From Syngnathus acus (Eukaryota > Chordata > Actinopteri > Syngnathiformes > Syngnathidae): a stretch of DNA of 64,000 nt. Positions 26,655 through 37,615 of this stretch are shown piece after piece (position 1 is the first letter of the stretch; every line of letters begins with the position of its first letter). The position numbers were made by a program, and so were the translations under genes. The notes under the pieces were generated by a model. That model saw nothing but the letters and a program-made list of their open reading frames with translations. It was not told where the DNA came from and did no database searches. The stretch is taken from the NCBI RefSeq assembly GCF_901709675.1, contig NC_051097.1, positions 4,989,039-5,053,038 on the forward strand. Reading direction: 5' to 3'.

Positions 26655-27855
26655 TAACAGGCCACTTTATTAGGGAAATATCATGGTCAAAGGTCACAGG
26701 TGTCAAGCTCTAGTCCTCGGGGCCGCGTTCCAACATGTTTTCCAAGTGACCCTCGTTAAGCGCACCTGCGTGAAAAGTTTTTGGTCATTTCACGTTCCGC
26801 AGGAGCTAAAACTTTTCACGCAGGTGCACTTAACGAGGGAATCACACGGACACTCCATTAGGTACACCGCCATTTTCAAGTGTACCTAATAACAGGCCAC
26901 TTTATTAGGGAAATATCATGGTCAAAGGTCACAGTTGTCAAGCTCTAGTCCTCGGGGCCGCGTTCCAACATGTTTTCCAAGTGACCCTCGTTAAGCGCAC
27001 CTGCGTGAAAAGTTTTTGGTCATTTCACGTTCCGCAGGAGCTAAAACTTTTCACGCAGGTGCACTTAACGAGGGAATCACACGGACACTCCATTAGGTAC
27101 ACCGCCATTTTCAAGTGTACCTAATAACAGGCCACTTTATTAGGGAAATATCATGGTCAAAGGTCACAGTTGTCAAGCTCTAGTCCTCGGGGCCGCGTTC
27201 CAACATGTTTTCCAAGTGACCCTCGTTAAGCGCACCTGCGTGAAAAGTTTTTGGTCATTTCACGTTCCGCAGGAGCTAAAACTTTTCACGCAGGTGCACT
27301 TAACGAGGGAATCACACGGACACTCCATTAGGTACACCGCCATTTTCAAGTGTACCTAATAACAGGCCACTTTATTAGGGAAATATCATGGTCAAAGGTC
27401 ACAGTTGTCAAGCTCTAGTCCTCGGGGCCGCGTTCCAACATGTTTTCCAAGTGACCCTCGTTAAGCGCACCTGCGTGAAAAGTTTTTGGTCACTTTCACG
27501 TTCCGCAGGAGCTAAAACTTTTCACGCAGGTGCACTTAACGAGGGAATCACACGGACACTCCATTAGGTACACCGCCATTTTCAAGTGTACCTAATAACA
27601 GGCCACTTTATTAGGGAAATATCATGGTCAAAGGTCACAGTTGTCAAGCTCTAGTCCTCGGGGCCGCGTTCCAACATGTTTTCCAAGTGACCCTCGTTAA
27701 GCGCACCTGCGTGAAAAGTTTTTGGTCACTTTCACATTCCGCAGGAGCTAAAACTTTTCACGCAGGTGCACTTAACGAGGGAATCACACGGACACTCCAT
27801 TAGGTACACTGTCATTTTCAAGTCTACCTAATAACAGGCCACTTTATTAAGGAAA
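26655..27855 (+). repeat. Tandem array of five 235-bp units (copy 1, left arm)
   Basis: Units start at 26683, 26918, 27153, 27388 and 27624 (by the conserved atggtcaaaggtcaca), with 235-236 bp spacing and very few differences. Each unit contains a long imperfect hairpin (gcacctgcgtgaaaag versus cttttcacgcaggtgc) and a second 11-bp-stem hairpin (attaggtacac versus gtgtacctaat). Confidence 0.95.
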
Positions 27856-27865
27856 TACACGAGGT

Positions 27866-28470
27866 GAAGCTTGAAAAACATGTTGGAACGCGGCCCCGAG
27901 GACTAGAGCTTGACACCTGTGACCTTTGACCATGATATTTCCCTAATAAAGTGGCCTGTTATTAGGTACACTTGAAAATGGCGGTGTACCTAATGGAGTG
28001 TCCGTGTGATTCCCTCGTTAAGTGCACCTGCGTGAAAAGTTTTAGCTCCTGCGGAACGTGAAATGACCAAAAACTTTTCACGCAGGTGTGCTTAACGAGG
28101 GTCACTTGGAAAACATGTTGGAACGCGGCCCCGAGGACTAGAGCTTGACAACTGTGACCTTTGACCATGATATTTCCCTAATAAAGTGGCCTGTTATTAG
28201 GTACACTTGAAAATGGCGGTGTACCTAATGGAGTGTCCGTGTGATTCCCTCGTTAAGTGCACCTGCGTGAAAAGTTTTAGCTCCTGCGGAACGTGAAATG
28301 ACCAAAAACTTTTCACGCAGGTGCGCTTAACGAGGGTCACTTGGAAAACATGTTGGAACGCGGCCCCGAGGACTAGAGCTTGACACCTGTGACCTTTGAC
28401 CATGATATTTCCCTAATAAAGTGGCCTGTTATTAGGTACACTTGAAAATGGCGGTGTACCTAATGGAGTG
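27866..28470 (-). repeat. Inverted array of 235-bp units (copy 1, right arm)
   Basis: Same unit in the opposite orientation, with phase points at 27933, 28168 and 28403 (235-bp spacing). The first unit is truncated at the palindrome centre. Confidence 0.95.
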
Positions 28471-28620
28471 TCCAAGTGACGTCACAGCTCAAACAGCCAA
28501 TCAGGAGGTGGGGGTGAGGGCGGGTGTGGCACTTTTCACTTTCACTTAAGCTTTTTCCCTATTGGCCTGTGATGCACATCACTAGTACAAAACAGTGCAT
28601 TCGACCAGAGCCTGTCATGT

Positions 28621-28688
28621 CCAAACAGCTTACTGGTTAGTGACTCGGGCTCTTGCTCAGTAAGATCTTGGTTCGATCCCAGGTGCGA
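28621..28688 (+). repeat. tRNA-like segment in the right arm of copy 1
   Basis: Mirror copy of 26399-26465, with ggttcgatccc at 28670-28680. Confidence 0.5.
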
Positions 28689-30146
28689 GAAAATGCTTCA
28701 ATGTGCTTTTGTTGTGCAATTAACCCTTTATTTATTTATTCTTTTTTTTTTTACCTCGTGTAGTGTACCTATTGAAGTGTCCATGAGGTGTACCTACACG
28801 TCATATAAAGCAGTTAACCAAATGTCTTATTTTTATGTTTTAATTGGCGAATATAAAAACAAGGAATAAAACACCAGACAAGTTTTAACATAAATGTTTA
28901 TTAAAATAATAATAATAAAAGGAAATTTCAAACCAGCAATCCAATGTGAAATTGCAGTAGATATATTGGATAACAATATTTAGGCGTATATAAGCATACA
29001 CGTTATTTAAAAACTACTACAAGTGTTATAAAATCAAGATTACCCAAAGAGAAGCATAATCTCCCCGTTGTTGCATAACGGCGCATCCCTTCATGCAATA
29101 AAGTTAGCCGTTAGCTTGGAGAAAACGCGCATAAAAGAAGTGGTGTTTCAGTGAGTGGTTCTTTCTTTCCTTGGCAAATCGTAAATCGACATTCTGGCTT
29201 ACATAGTTCACGCCAGGAGGGAGACCCAACACGTTCACTGACTGATCCGTTGATGGACGGGACGGAAGGCTGTTGACCCATTGACTCGTTCGCGAACGGG
29301 AAAGTCAGGATTCGTTCCCTCACTGATCCGTTCTCGCGATGAACAGGAAATGCAAATCATTCACTCACTGATTCGTTCATTCACAGATTCGTTCGTTGTG
29401 AACGGGAAATGCAATTCACGACTCGTTCATGAACGGGAAGTTACGTCATTTTCTTCTTCGTTTTGTTTTACGGCGAGGTGGCACCAGCTTCAATGCGCAT
29501 TACCGGCACCTACTGGTTGAAGTCATATGAACTGAAAAAAGAACGAATCACTTTAGGAAGTTCACTCTCGTTCACTGAAAACAAAATCGTTCATTTGAAC
29601 GAATCGTTCACTCACGAGCCCACACTAACAGCAACACACATAAACTGAGTATGTGCCGATGCCACAACATGAAATCTAAAGATTCTCCGATTTGCCATGC
29701 ATGCACGATTAGCAAGTGGCTGACCAGGCCTTGCGCTAACTGACCTGTGGTTTGGCGATCCTGTTTACAATGCACTCGGTATTTAATGTTGGACAATTTC
29801 CCACGGCACAGCTGAACATCTCTCACGGCACACCAGTGTGCCGCGGCACACTGGTTGGGAAACACTGCTTTACAACAATATGTTGCATGTGCCCTCACTA
29901 GTCCAAACACGGCATTCTGATTAATATTCATCTCAGGGGGTGGCCATTTTGCTGTCGACTGAAAATGACATCACAGTTGCCTGGTCATAACCAATCACAG
30001 CTCGGCTTCAGAAAATTGGTGAATCCGGTGGATTTTGTTTTTGTTTAATTCGGATTCCACAAACGAAACAATAATCAGAACATTGTCGACTGCACAGACC
30101 GTATTACTACAATGACAATTTTGGGGTTGAATTCCTCTTTAAGAAG

Positions 30147-33074
30147 AGGAACATTGATTTCTTGAAGTTTTCACTGTTCACAAAAATCCAACTGAAGATT
30201 TGAGTAGTGTGCAGATGCAAAGTACTGTAGTGAAATTTGGATTCTATGCGTCTTTGTATGTTGCCTTTAGGTGATAAACTAGGGATCACCAGGAAGACCC
30301 TTGTCCATGCCCTTTTTAGGACATGAACAGCAACGAGTAGACTGAAACGCGAACGGCAGCTGTTACTCCAAGCCATGACATCAACGGTTTGGGCAAGTAT
30401 AAGATAGGCTTGTCTGTCAGGAAGGGGGGCGAACATCTTTGCTTTTGGGGGATGCGAACATCTTTGCCTTTGGGGCCACTCGAACCTTTGGAGAGACATC
30501 ACTCTGACATCGGTTGAATAAAATCTTTTCCCAATCAGCCGTGTGTCACTGGAGTGCTTCCTTCCCTGGGCCAGCCATCGTCCACCGAGTGTTTTTTGGA
30601 GACCAGCGAAGCAACAAAGACCATTCACCACAGTACTCTTCAGCATTCATTTTTTAAACTTTACTGTATATAGCACAAAAACAAATCACATCCCTCCCCT
30701 GACTTGTACATACAAGTGAAACACAGTGTAAATATGCATCCTTTATTCTGCCACTTTGGAAGCTGTCTGCCTTATGCACAGCGTGGAAATGGACTACCGG
30801 GGCCAGGGGCATTACCATAGAGATTGCGCGTCCAAATGTAGAGTAAGGAAGGAAGGAAGAAAGGAAGGAAGGAAGGGGAGAATACAAGGCAGCCTGCTGT
30901 ACAGCTAATTGGAAGACATTACTTCTTTTTTTTATCTCTCATTTTTTGCATCTTGATGCTTCTAGAAGTTGATTTATCGCTTGGACAGCATGCATGTCAA
31001 ATCTGCTTTTCTGAGGAGACCGGCGTAGCAGATATGGTTGACTTTCTGTTTAAGTGGTCCAAAGGCATCCAAAAATCAGTCCATCTCGTGTCGGGGGTGA
31101 ATTCATTTTAACTTAGCAGGAGATGCTTTGGAGTAAATGTATTGATTTGTAACCCCTGTTGAGGCCACAGAAAGCCAACAATAATAATATATAGTATATA
31201 TATATAACTGTTAAAAATATATAATTTGCTTCATTAGTGAAACTAATACACCATTAGTCATTTACAACTTTATGTGCATTAAAAAGCCTTCCACAAATGT
31301 GTTTCCCTTAGTATTGTCGTGAGGCCACTTTTGCAAACAATCTATTCAATCAATGAGTAATTAGAGATAGACATGCGGGACAATTAGCTGTCATGTTGTC
31401 TGGCAACCTGCCAGTCAATGTCAAACGACCAACTGCGATCATGTGGCAAAAAAAGTCATTTGCCATTTCCTTTCCACTGAAGAATACAAAATACTAATAC
31501 TGCCGCCAACTTCATGAAAGTAAGAAAAAAATTATTATGAATAATGTATGAAAGGTAAATGCTGGAAAAGTAGGATGAAAGGACAGAGACAGATAGCAAA
31601 CCCGAGGGGGAAGAGAAATTGCAAACAGCGGCAGTACGAACTTCACTGCCTCCCTCGCCAGGAGTTCATTAATCAATACTAAAACCATCTAGCTTCTAAT
31701 TCTTACTTTTTAGCCCAAGTCCAAAAAGAACTCTTCACACAGCTTTTTTCTTCATTAAAACCTAGCAGGGTGCTGAAGGCATCTATCAATGCCAAGCATT
31801 GTTAGCTACCTCCTGTGAGGCAACTCCATCAAATGTTGACGCTTTGATGCCTTATGTTGAATATTCTCATTTGTCACCCTGCGGACCGCTGTCGGTTCAA
31901 CTGACAGCCCCGCAAGGTGATTTGAGCTGTGCACAGTCTAGAACGGACTCAATCGCAGCGTTTGGGATTGTGTTATTTACAACGAATGAATGTTCAGTGA
32001 GACAATAAATGCGAAAATATAAAAAAAAAAGGGCTGGAAATTGCATTCTCACCATTCTTGATTTTATCTCCTGTGTAGAGAAACATTTGGCTTGAGTCTG
32101 CCACTTCTCACCTCATATTAAAAATGTATTTTTATGTTGAATTATCAACAGAAGGGGACCAGGTGAACATATATAGAGTTCACTTTTTTTTTTTTTATCT
32201 TCAACGCTCAAACAATCGAAGGGTTCTTGAGTCAAAACAAGAAGCTTGCTGAATTTTAGAGCTTCAACTTTAATTCTGAATAACACTGCAACTTTCTTTG
32301 ATGAACTACGGCCTCAAAAATTTCCAGCTCTGTAATTGCAATTTTCTCATCGTGAGCTTTCTGTTGTGGTGTCAATGAAAAGACTATTGACTGAATAATA
32401 TTTTAAATGGTCACCAGCAGCATCATGCTGTTTTTGAAACTAATTGGTATTCAAAGTTTGTCCTTGAATTTTCACACTTGATTCAGGTGTTTCTTTTTTA
32501 AATTGCTATTTCATTTTCCCTTATCAAGGCTTTCTTTTTCCCCTTTGGTCAAACTGGCTGCGAATTTGCGGTAAGCCTCTATGGCAACAGCTGTTTCAAA
32601 GCCAGGTTTACTTTAGGCGCCTACGCTCGTCCAAACTGTGGCAGTCCTACCATGTAAGAAGAAAACATGTTTCAAAATAAAGTGTAGTGAAATAATCAGA
32701 AATAAAAAGTTATGACAAAAGCTGACTTTGTAGTGCCTTCCCAGTAAAAAACATGGATTTCTGAATTTTGCATTTTTGTTCTATAATCTGAAAAAAAATG
32801 AAATAAAGGTCAAAATAAGTAATAATTCACTGAACTGCAAAATACTCAACAAAGTAATTTTTTCTTATAGTTTATCCAGTAGAAATCATGAATTGCAAGA
32901 TTTTTTAACTAATTAAAAAAATGAATGAGGTTTTCATTAGACTGCACATATTTTTGTCAAAATTTCTAATTTAAAAAAAATACACATTATATAATAGCAA
33001 TTCTACACATATTCCCAGATGAGGTAAAGCAGCCTTGTTACATTGTGAGCTTAAAAATAGACTTCTTTCTTGTC
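30147..33074. other. astn2 intron G/F, unique part between the two repeat clusters
   Basis: Intron sequence without a recognised gene or large transposon. Contains a GGAA microsatellite (30841-30878) and a TA tract (31191-31206). Confidence 0.5.
30841..30878 (+). repeat. GGAA microsatellite
   Basis: Imperfect ggaa/gaaa repeat of about 38 bp within the large intron. Confidence 0.8.
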
Positions 33075-33749
33075 TTGGAGCTAGTGTTGGCTCGTGAGTG
33101 AACGATTCGTTGAAAGGAACGATTTTCTTCAGTGAACGAGAGATACTTTTTTCAGTTCATATGACTTCAACCAGTAGGTGTCGGTAATGCGTATTGAAGC
33201 TGGTGCCACCTCGCCGTAAAACAAAACGAAGAAGAAAATGACGTCACTTCGTGTTCACGAACGAGTCGTGAATTGTATTTCCCGTTCACAACGAACGAAT
33301 CTGTGAATGAACGAATCTGTGAGTGAGTGATTTGCATCTCCAGTTCATCGCGAGAACGGAACAGTGAGGGAACGAATCCTGACTTTCCCATTCGCGAACG
33401 AGTTAATGGGTGACCTACCTTCACATGCATCAACGGATCAGTCAGTGAACGTGTTGCGTCTCCCTCCTGGCCTGAACTATGTAAGCCAGAATGTAGATTT
33501 ACGATTTGCCAAGGAAAGAAAGAACCACATCCTGAAACACCACCTTATGCACGTTTTCTCCAAGCTAACGGCTAACTTTATTGCATGAAGGGATGCGCCG
33601 TTATGCAACAACGGTGAGATTATGCTTCTCTTTGGGTAATCTTAATTTTATAACACTTTAAGTAGTTTTTAAATAACGTGTATGCATATATACGCCTAAA
33701 TATTGTTATCCAATATATCTACTGCAATTTCCCATTAGATTGCTGGTTT

Positions 33750-34311
33750 CATGCTGACGCATGACTGCACTGCAACCTACAGCAACAACCGCACAGTGAA
33801 ATTTGCTGACGACACGACTCTGGTGGGTCTCATCACCAAGAGCGACGAGACTCAATACAGGTTGGAGGTCGACCTTCTGACCACGTGGTGCAGGGACAAC
33901 AACCTCCTGCTGAACGTCAACAAGACCAAGGAGATTGTTGTTGACTTCCGGAAGGGTCACACCCAACACCTGCCGCTGACCATCGACGGTGCTGTGGTGG
34001 AGAGAGTGAGCAGCACCAGGTTCCTGGGGTGCACATCAGTGAGGATCTCTCCTGGTCCACCAACACCGCATCACTGGCGAAGAAAGCTCAGCGCCGCCTG
34101 TACTTCCTGCGGAAACTCAGGCGAGCAAGTGCTCCTCCGGCCGTCATGACTACATTCTACCGTGGCACCATTGAGAGCGTCCTCTCCAGTTGTATCGCTG
34201 TTTGGGGTGGTAGCTGCACTGAATACAACATGAAGGCCCTGCAGCGCATAGTGAACACGGCTGGTAAGATTATTGGTGCTTCACTCCCCTCCCTGAAGGA
34301 CTGTGAGGATC
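33750..34311 (+). pseudogene. Outer LINE, 5'-truncated reverse transcriptase, upstream half
   Basis: Reads MLTHDCTATYSNNRTVKFAD, then the FADDTTLVGL catalytic box, and continues to GTIESVLSSCIAVWGGSC and IIGASLPSLKDCEDL. This is the palm-to-C-terminal part of an L2/CR1-like non-LTR retrotransposon. A one-base change in the run before position 34029 shifts the frame (RFLG, then VHISEDLSWS in the next frame). It stops abruptly at about 34311, where another LINE is inserted; its remainder resumes at about 36354. Confidence 0.75.
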
Positions 34312-36353
34312 TGTGTGTGCAGACTAAGACCTTCTGCACGTACAACAACGACAAACCTTGGTTTGCACCGAACCTCAGGAGGCTGCGCAAAGTCAAGGAG
34401 GAGGCCTACAGGAGTGGCGACCGCGACCTGTTCAGGCAGACCAGAAACACACTGAACCGAGAGGTCAGGAAAGCCAGGAGGTGTTACGGGGAGAACCTGA
34501 AGAGACACCTCTCTGCCAATCCTGATCCCTCAACAGTGTGGAAAGGTCTGCAGAGCATCACGGGCTACAAGAAACGAACCCCCCGTCCTGTGGAGAGCCC
34601 AAGGCTTGCTAACCAGCTAAACAAGTTCTACTGCAGGTTTGATCGGTCCTCCCACACAACGGGACTTCCTGCAGCACAATCTACATACTCACCTCTCCCC
34701 ACAACTGCTCTGTGCACACCTCTATCATCGTTGTCACCCACTCTCTCTCTTGCAGAGGCCGCGCCCGCACTCCAGGTCCGCGAGGAGGAAGTGCGCCAGA
34801 TGTTCCGGAGAGAAAAGACCAGGAAGGCACCGGGCCCAGACGGCGTGTCACCTTCCTGCTTGAAAGTCTGCGCTGAGCAGCTGGCGCCCACCTTTGCACG
34901 GATCTTCAACCGTTCTCTGGAGCTGTGTGAGGTGCCCTCGTGCTTCAAGAGCTCCACCATCGTTCCAGTGGCCAAGAAGCCCGCCATCACAGGTTTGAAT
35001 GACTATAGACCCGTCGCACTGACATCTGTGGTCATGAAATCTTTCGAGAGGTTAGTGCTGAACCACCTGAAGGAGGTCACGGGCCCCCTGCTTGACCCCC
35101 TCCAGTTTGCCGACCGGGCAAACAGGTCAGTGGATGATGCGGTCAACATGGGACTGCACTACATCCTGCACCACCTGGACACCCCAGGAACGTACGCCAG
35201 GATCCTGTTCGTGGACTTCAGCTCGGCGTTCAACACCATCGCTCCTGACATCCTCCAACAGAAGCTCATCCAGCTTGCGGTGCCTGCCTCCACCTGTCAG
35301 TGGATCACCAGCTTCCTGACCAACAGGAGACAGCGTGTGAGGCTGGGGGGCATCACATCTGACACCCGGACCACCAAGACTGGAGCCCCTGCGTCCTCTC
35401 CCCACTGCTCTTCTCTCTCTACACCAATGATTTCTCCTCAGGTGACTCTCCTGTGAAGCTCCTGAAGTATGCAGACGACACCACTCTCATCGGACTGATC
35501 CAGGACGGTGATGAGACTGCGTACAGACAGGAGGTGGAGCGGCTGGTCCACTGGTGCAGCCAAAACCATCTGAAGCTGAACCCGCTCAAGACCGTGGAGA
35601 TGACAGTGGATTTCAGGCGAGACCCTTCACCACTTTTACCCCTCACTATCCGCAGTAATACTATTCTCTCCACAGACACCTTCAAGTTCCTGGGAACCAC
35701 AATCTCTCGGGACCTGAAATGGACCGGCCACATAGACTCTGTCCGGAAGAAGGCCCAGCAGAGGCTGTACTTCCTGAGACAGCTCAAGAAGTTCAACCTG
35801 CCGCGAGAGCTTCTGAAGACCTTCTACACTGCCATCATCCAGTCTGTCCTCTGCACCTCCATCACTGTCTGGTTTGGATCAGCCTCCAAACAAGACAAGC
35901 ACAGACTGCAACGGACAATCAGGACTGCAGAAAAGATCATTGGAATCAACCTCCCATCTATCCATGACTTGTACCTGTCCAGGACAAGGAAACGTGCAAG
36001 GAACATCTCTACAGACCCTTCTCACCCAGGTTGCAGTCTGTTTGAACTACTCCCCTCCGGACGGCGTTATAGAGCTCGGTACGCCAAAACCAGCAGACAC
36101 AAGGACAGCTTCTTCCCCCAGGCTGTTGCTCTGATGAACTCACACCACTCATAGAGTCTCAGAGTCATTACTGTGCAATAACATCCTGCTCTTCACACCT
36201 TTTTGAATTTGTCTTCACTGTTTTTGCCATTATTCACATGTCCTGAGTGTTGTTAGTCACCTAAATGTTGAACAGAGGGTGTGTTTTACCGAAGTCAAAT
36301 TCCTTGTTTGGCACGCTCAAACATGGCGAATAAAAACTCTTGAATCTCTTGAA
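34312..36353 (+). pseudogene. Inner LINE, 5'-truncated and frameshifted reverse transcriptase
   Basis: Begins in the linker after the (absent) endonuclease (DKPWFAPNLRRLRKVKEEAY). It has the reverse-transcriptase blocks RKAPGPDGVSPSCLK, NDYRPVALTSVVMKSFERL and LFVDFSSAFNTIAPD (catalytic Asp), then after a frame break near 35385 KYADDTTLIGL (YADD box). It ends with FELLPSGRRYRARYAKTSRH and a stop at 36152. The break looks like a small deletion in the conserved GAPQGC region. The 3' end is a short repeat of the ttgaatct type (36340-36353). L2/CR1-like; unable to encode an active protein. Confidence 0.78.
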
Positions 36354-36825
36354 TTTACACCTCCCATCTCACCCGCAAGGCGACCATGATTGTGAGTGAT
36401 GTGAGTCACGCCGCTCACTCTTTGTTTGATCTTCTGCCCTCTGGGAAGAGGTACAGGAGCCTGCGCTCCCGCACCACCAGACTCACCAACAGTTTCATAC
36501 TCCAGGCTGTTAGGATCCTGAACTCTCTCCCCCCTTCTGCGTAGCGTCCTGTACTTTTGCGCTATATTCTGACTCTGCTGTATGCACACTTGCTCCATTT
36601 TCGCTCCTCTTATTTATGTTATTTGTTTATTTATTATTTATTCATCACTCTTATTTATTCATTGTTTGTGCCTTCTTGTTTTTATTTTTTTGTGTTGTTT
36701 ACTTGTATGTATATTGTGTACTATGTCTTGTCACCGTGGGATAGTGGGAACGTAATTTCGATTTCTTTGTGTGTCTTGGCATGTGAAGAAATTGACAATA
36801 AAGCAGACTTTGACTTTGAACATAA
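36354..36825 (+). pseudogene. Outer LINE, downstream half and 3' UTR
   Basis: Resumes exactly where the first half stopped: YTSHLTRKATMIVSDVSHAA, then LFDLLPSGKRYRSLRSRTTR and LTNSFILQAVRILNSL, then stop. An AT-rich 3' UTR follows, ending in caataaagcagactttgact, a typical 3' tail of fish L2-like LINEs. Between 36826 and 36950 lies a further AT-rich piece, possibly the end of another insertion. Confidence 0.7.
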
Positions 36826-37415
36826 TGAAAACAAGTAAAATCTGTACTGCATTGAAATATACTTTTATTATAATAATATTTATATATTATTACCTTTTCG
36901 AACAGTGATGTTTTTTGTTTTTGTTTTTATTCTTTAAATCATGTTCGAAATAAAGATTCATTCATTATTATTATTTTAATAAACATTTATGTTAAAACTT
37001 GTCTAGTGTTTTATTCCTTGTTTTTATATTCATCAATTAAAAAAAAAAATCTTGACATTTGGTTAACTGCTTTATATAACAATATGTATGTGTTTTACGC
37101 TGTTATATGAGTTGGTGTCCCCTAAAATAACAAATGTCGGCATAACGGATTTTTTTTTTCAACCTTTTATTCAAACACAAACACATTCAGTATAATAACA
37201 CCATCAACTACAATCCAACAAATACAAAATTAAAAACTTCAATGTCGGTATAACGTGTCGGCTGGCATAGCAGCAAGGCTGTCTGTCACTCGTGAATCTT
37301 TGCGAACAAACCTGAAAATGGTGGTGTACCTAATAGAGTGTCCGAATGATGTCACAGATCAAACAGCCAATCAGAAAGTGGGGGCGAGGGCGGGTGTGGC
37401 ACTTTTCACTTAAAC

Positions 37416-37607
37416 CAGGGGTGTCGACCTCCAGTCCTCGAGGGGCCACGTTCCAATATGTTTTCCAAGTTGCCCTCGTTAAACACACCTGCGTGAAAAG
37501 ATTTGGTCATTTTCACGTTCTGCAGGAGCTAAAACTTTTCACGCAGGTGCACTTAACGAGGGAATCTTGGAAAACATGTTGGAATGCGGCCCCGAGGACT
37601 AGAGCTT
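37416..37607. mobile_element. Palindromic MITE, apparent ancestor of the 235-bp unit
   Basis: Begins caggggtgtcgacctccagt and ends with the approximate complement (gactagagcttgacacccg). The interior is a nearly complete hairpin: ccaagttgccctcgtt / cacctgcgtgaaaag on one side and cttttcacgcaggtg / aacgagggaatcttgg on the other. Ends of the caggggtgtca type belong to common fish hAT MITEs. The adjacent tandem units carry the same sequence with altered junctions. No target duplication was recognised. Confidence 0.65.
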
Positions 37608-37615
37608 GACACCCG

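Larger units (their letters stand above)
25461..29627. mobile_element. Long foldback (palindromic) element, copy 1
   Basis: Left arm about 25461-27855 and right arm about 27866-29627 are reverse complements over all their modules. In order inward these are a GAACGA-rich end, a cagtgaggga/ttcgcgaacg block, an aacggtgagatta block, a tRNA-like segment, and an array of 235-bp units. The right end (gagcccacacta) matches the ends of copy 2; the left terminus is truncated. The right-arm array has about 2.5-3 units against five on the left. No protein of recognisable function is encoded; the repeated 68-codon frames follow the array. Confidence 0.75.
24974..29867. mobile_element. hAT-type DNA transposon, non-autonomous, with 8-bp target duplication
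   Basis: Terminal inverted repeats of 15 bp match exactly: cagtgtttcccaacc at 24974 and ggttgggaaacactg ending 29867. Both are flanked by the identical 8-mer ctttacaa (24966-24973 and 29868-29875), the target duplication length of the hAT superfamily. Subterminal sequence (cggcacacc at left, its complement-like form at right) is typical of Charlie-like fish hATs. hAT-derived sequence is only about 24974-25460 and 29628-29867; the interior is a second, palindromic element. No transposase reading frame is present. Confidence 0.85.
24934..30146. mobile_element. Outer MITE split by a hAT element
   Basis: Left end cttcttaaagaggaagtcac at 24934 and right end complementary (ttgaattcctctttaagaag) ending at 30146. 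Without the hAT insertion it would be about 0.3 kb. Its right part (tcatctcagggggtggcc, about 29930) recurs as a fragment at 49049, which supports a mobile family. Confidence 0.65.

Noticed and set aside
34029-35456. 475-codon open frame as one gene
   Set aside because: It runs from the outer LINE into the inner LINE and ends at a frame break within the reverse transcriptase. It is a chance fusion of two dead retrotransposons.
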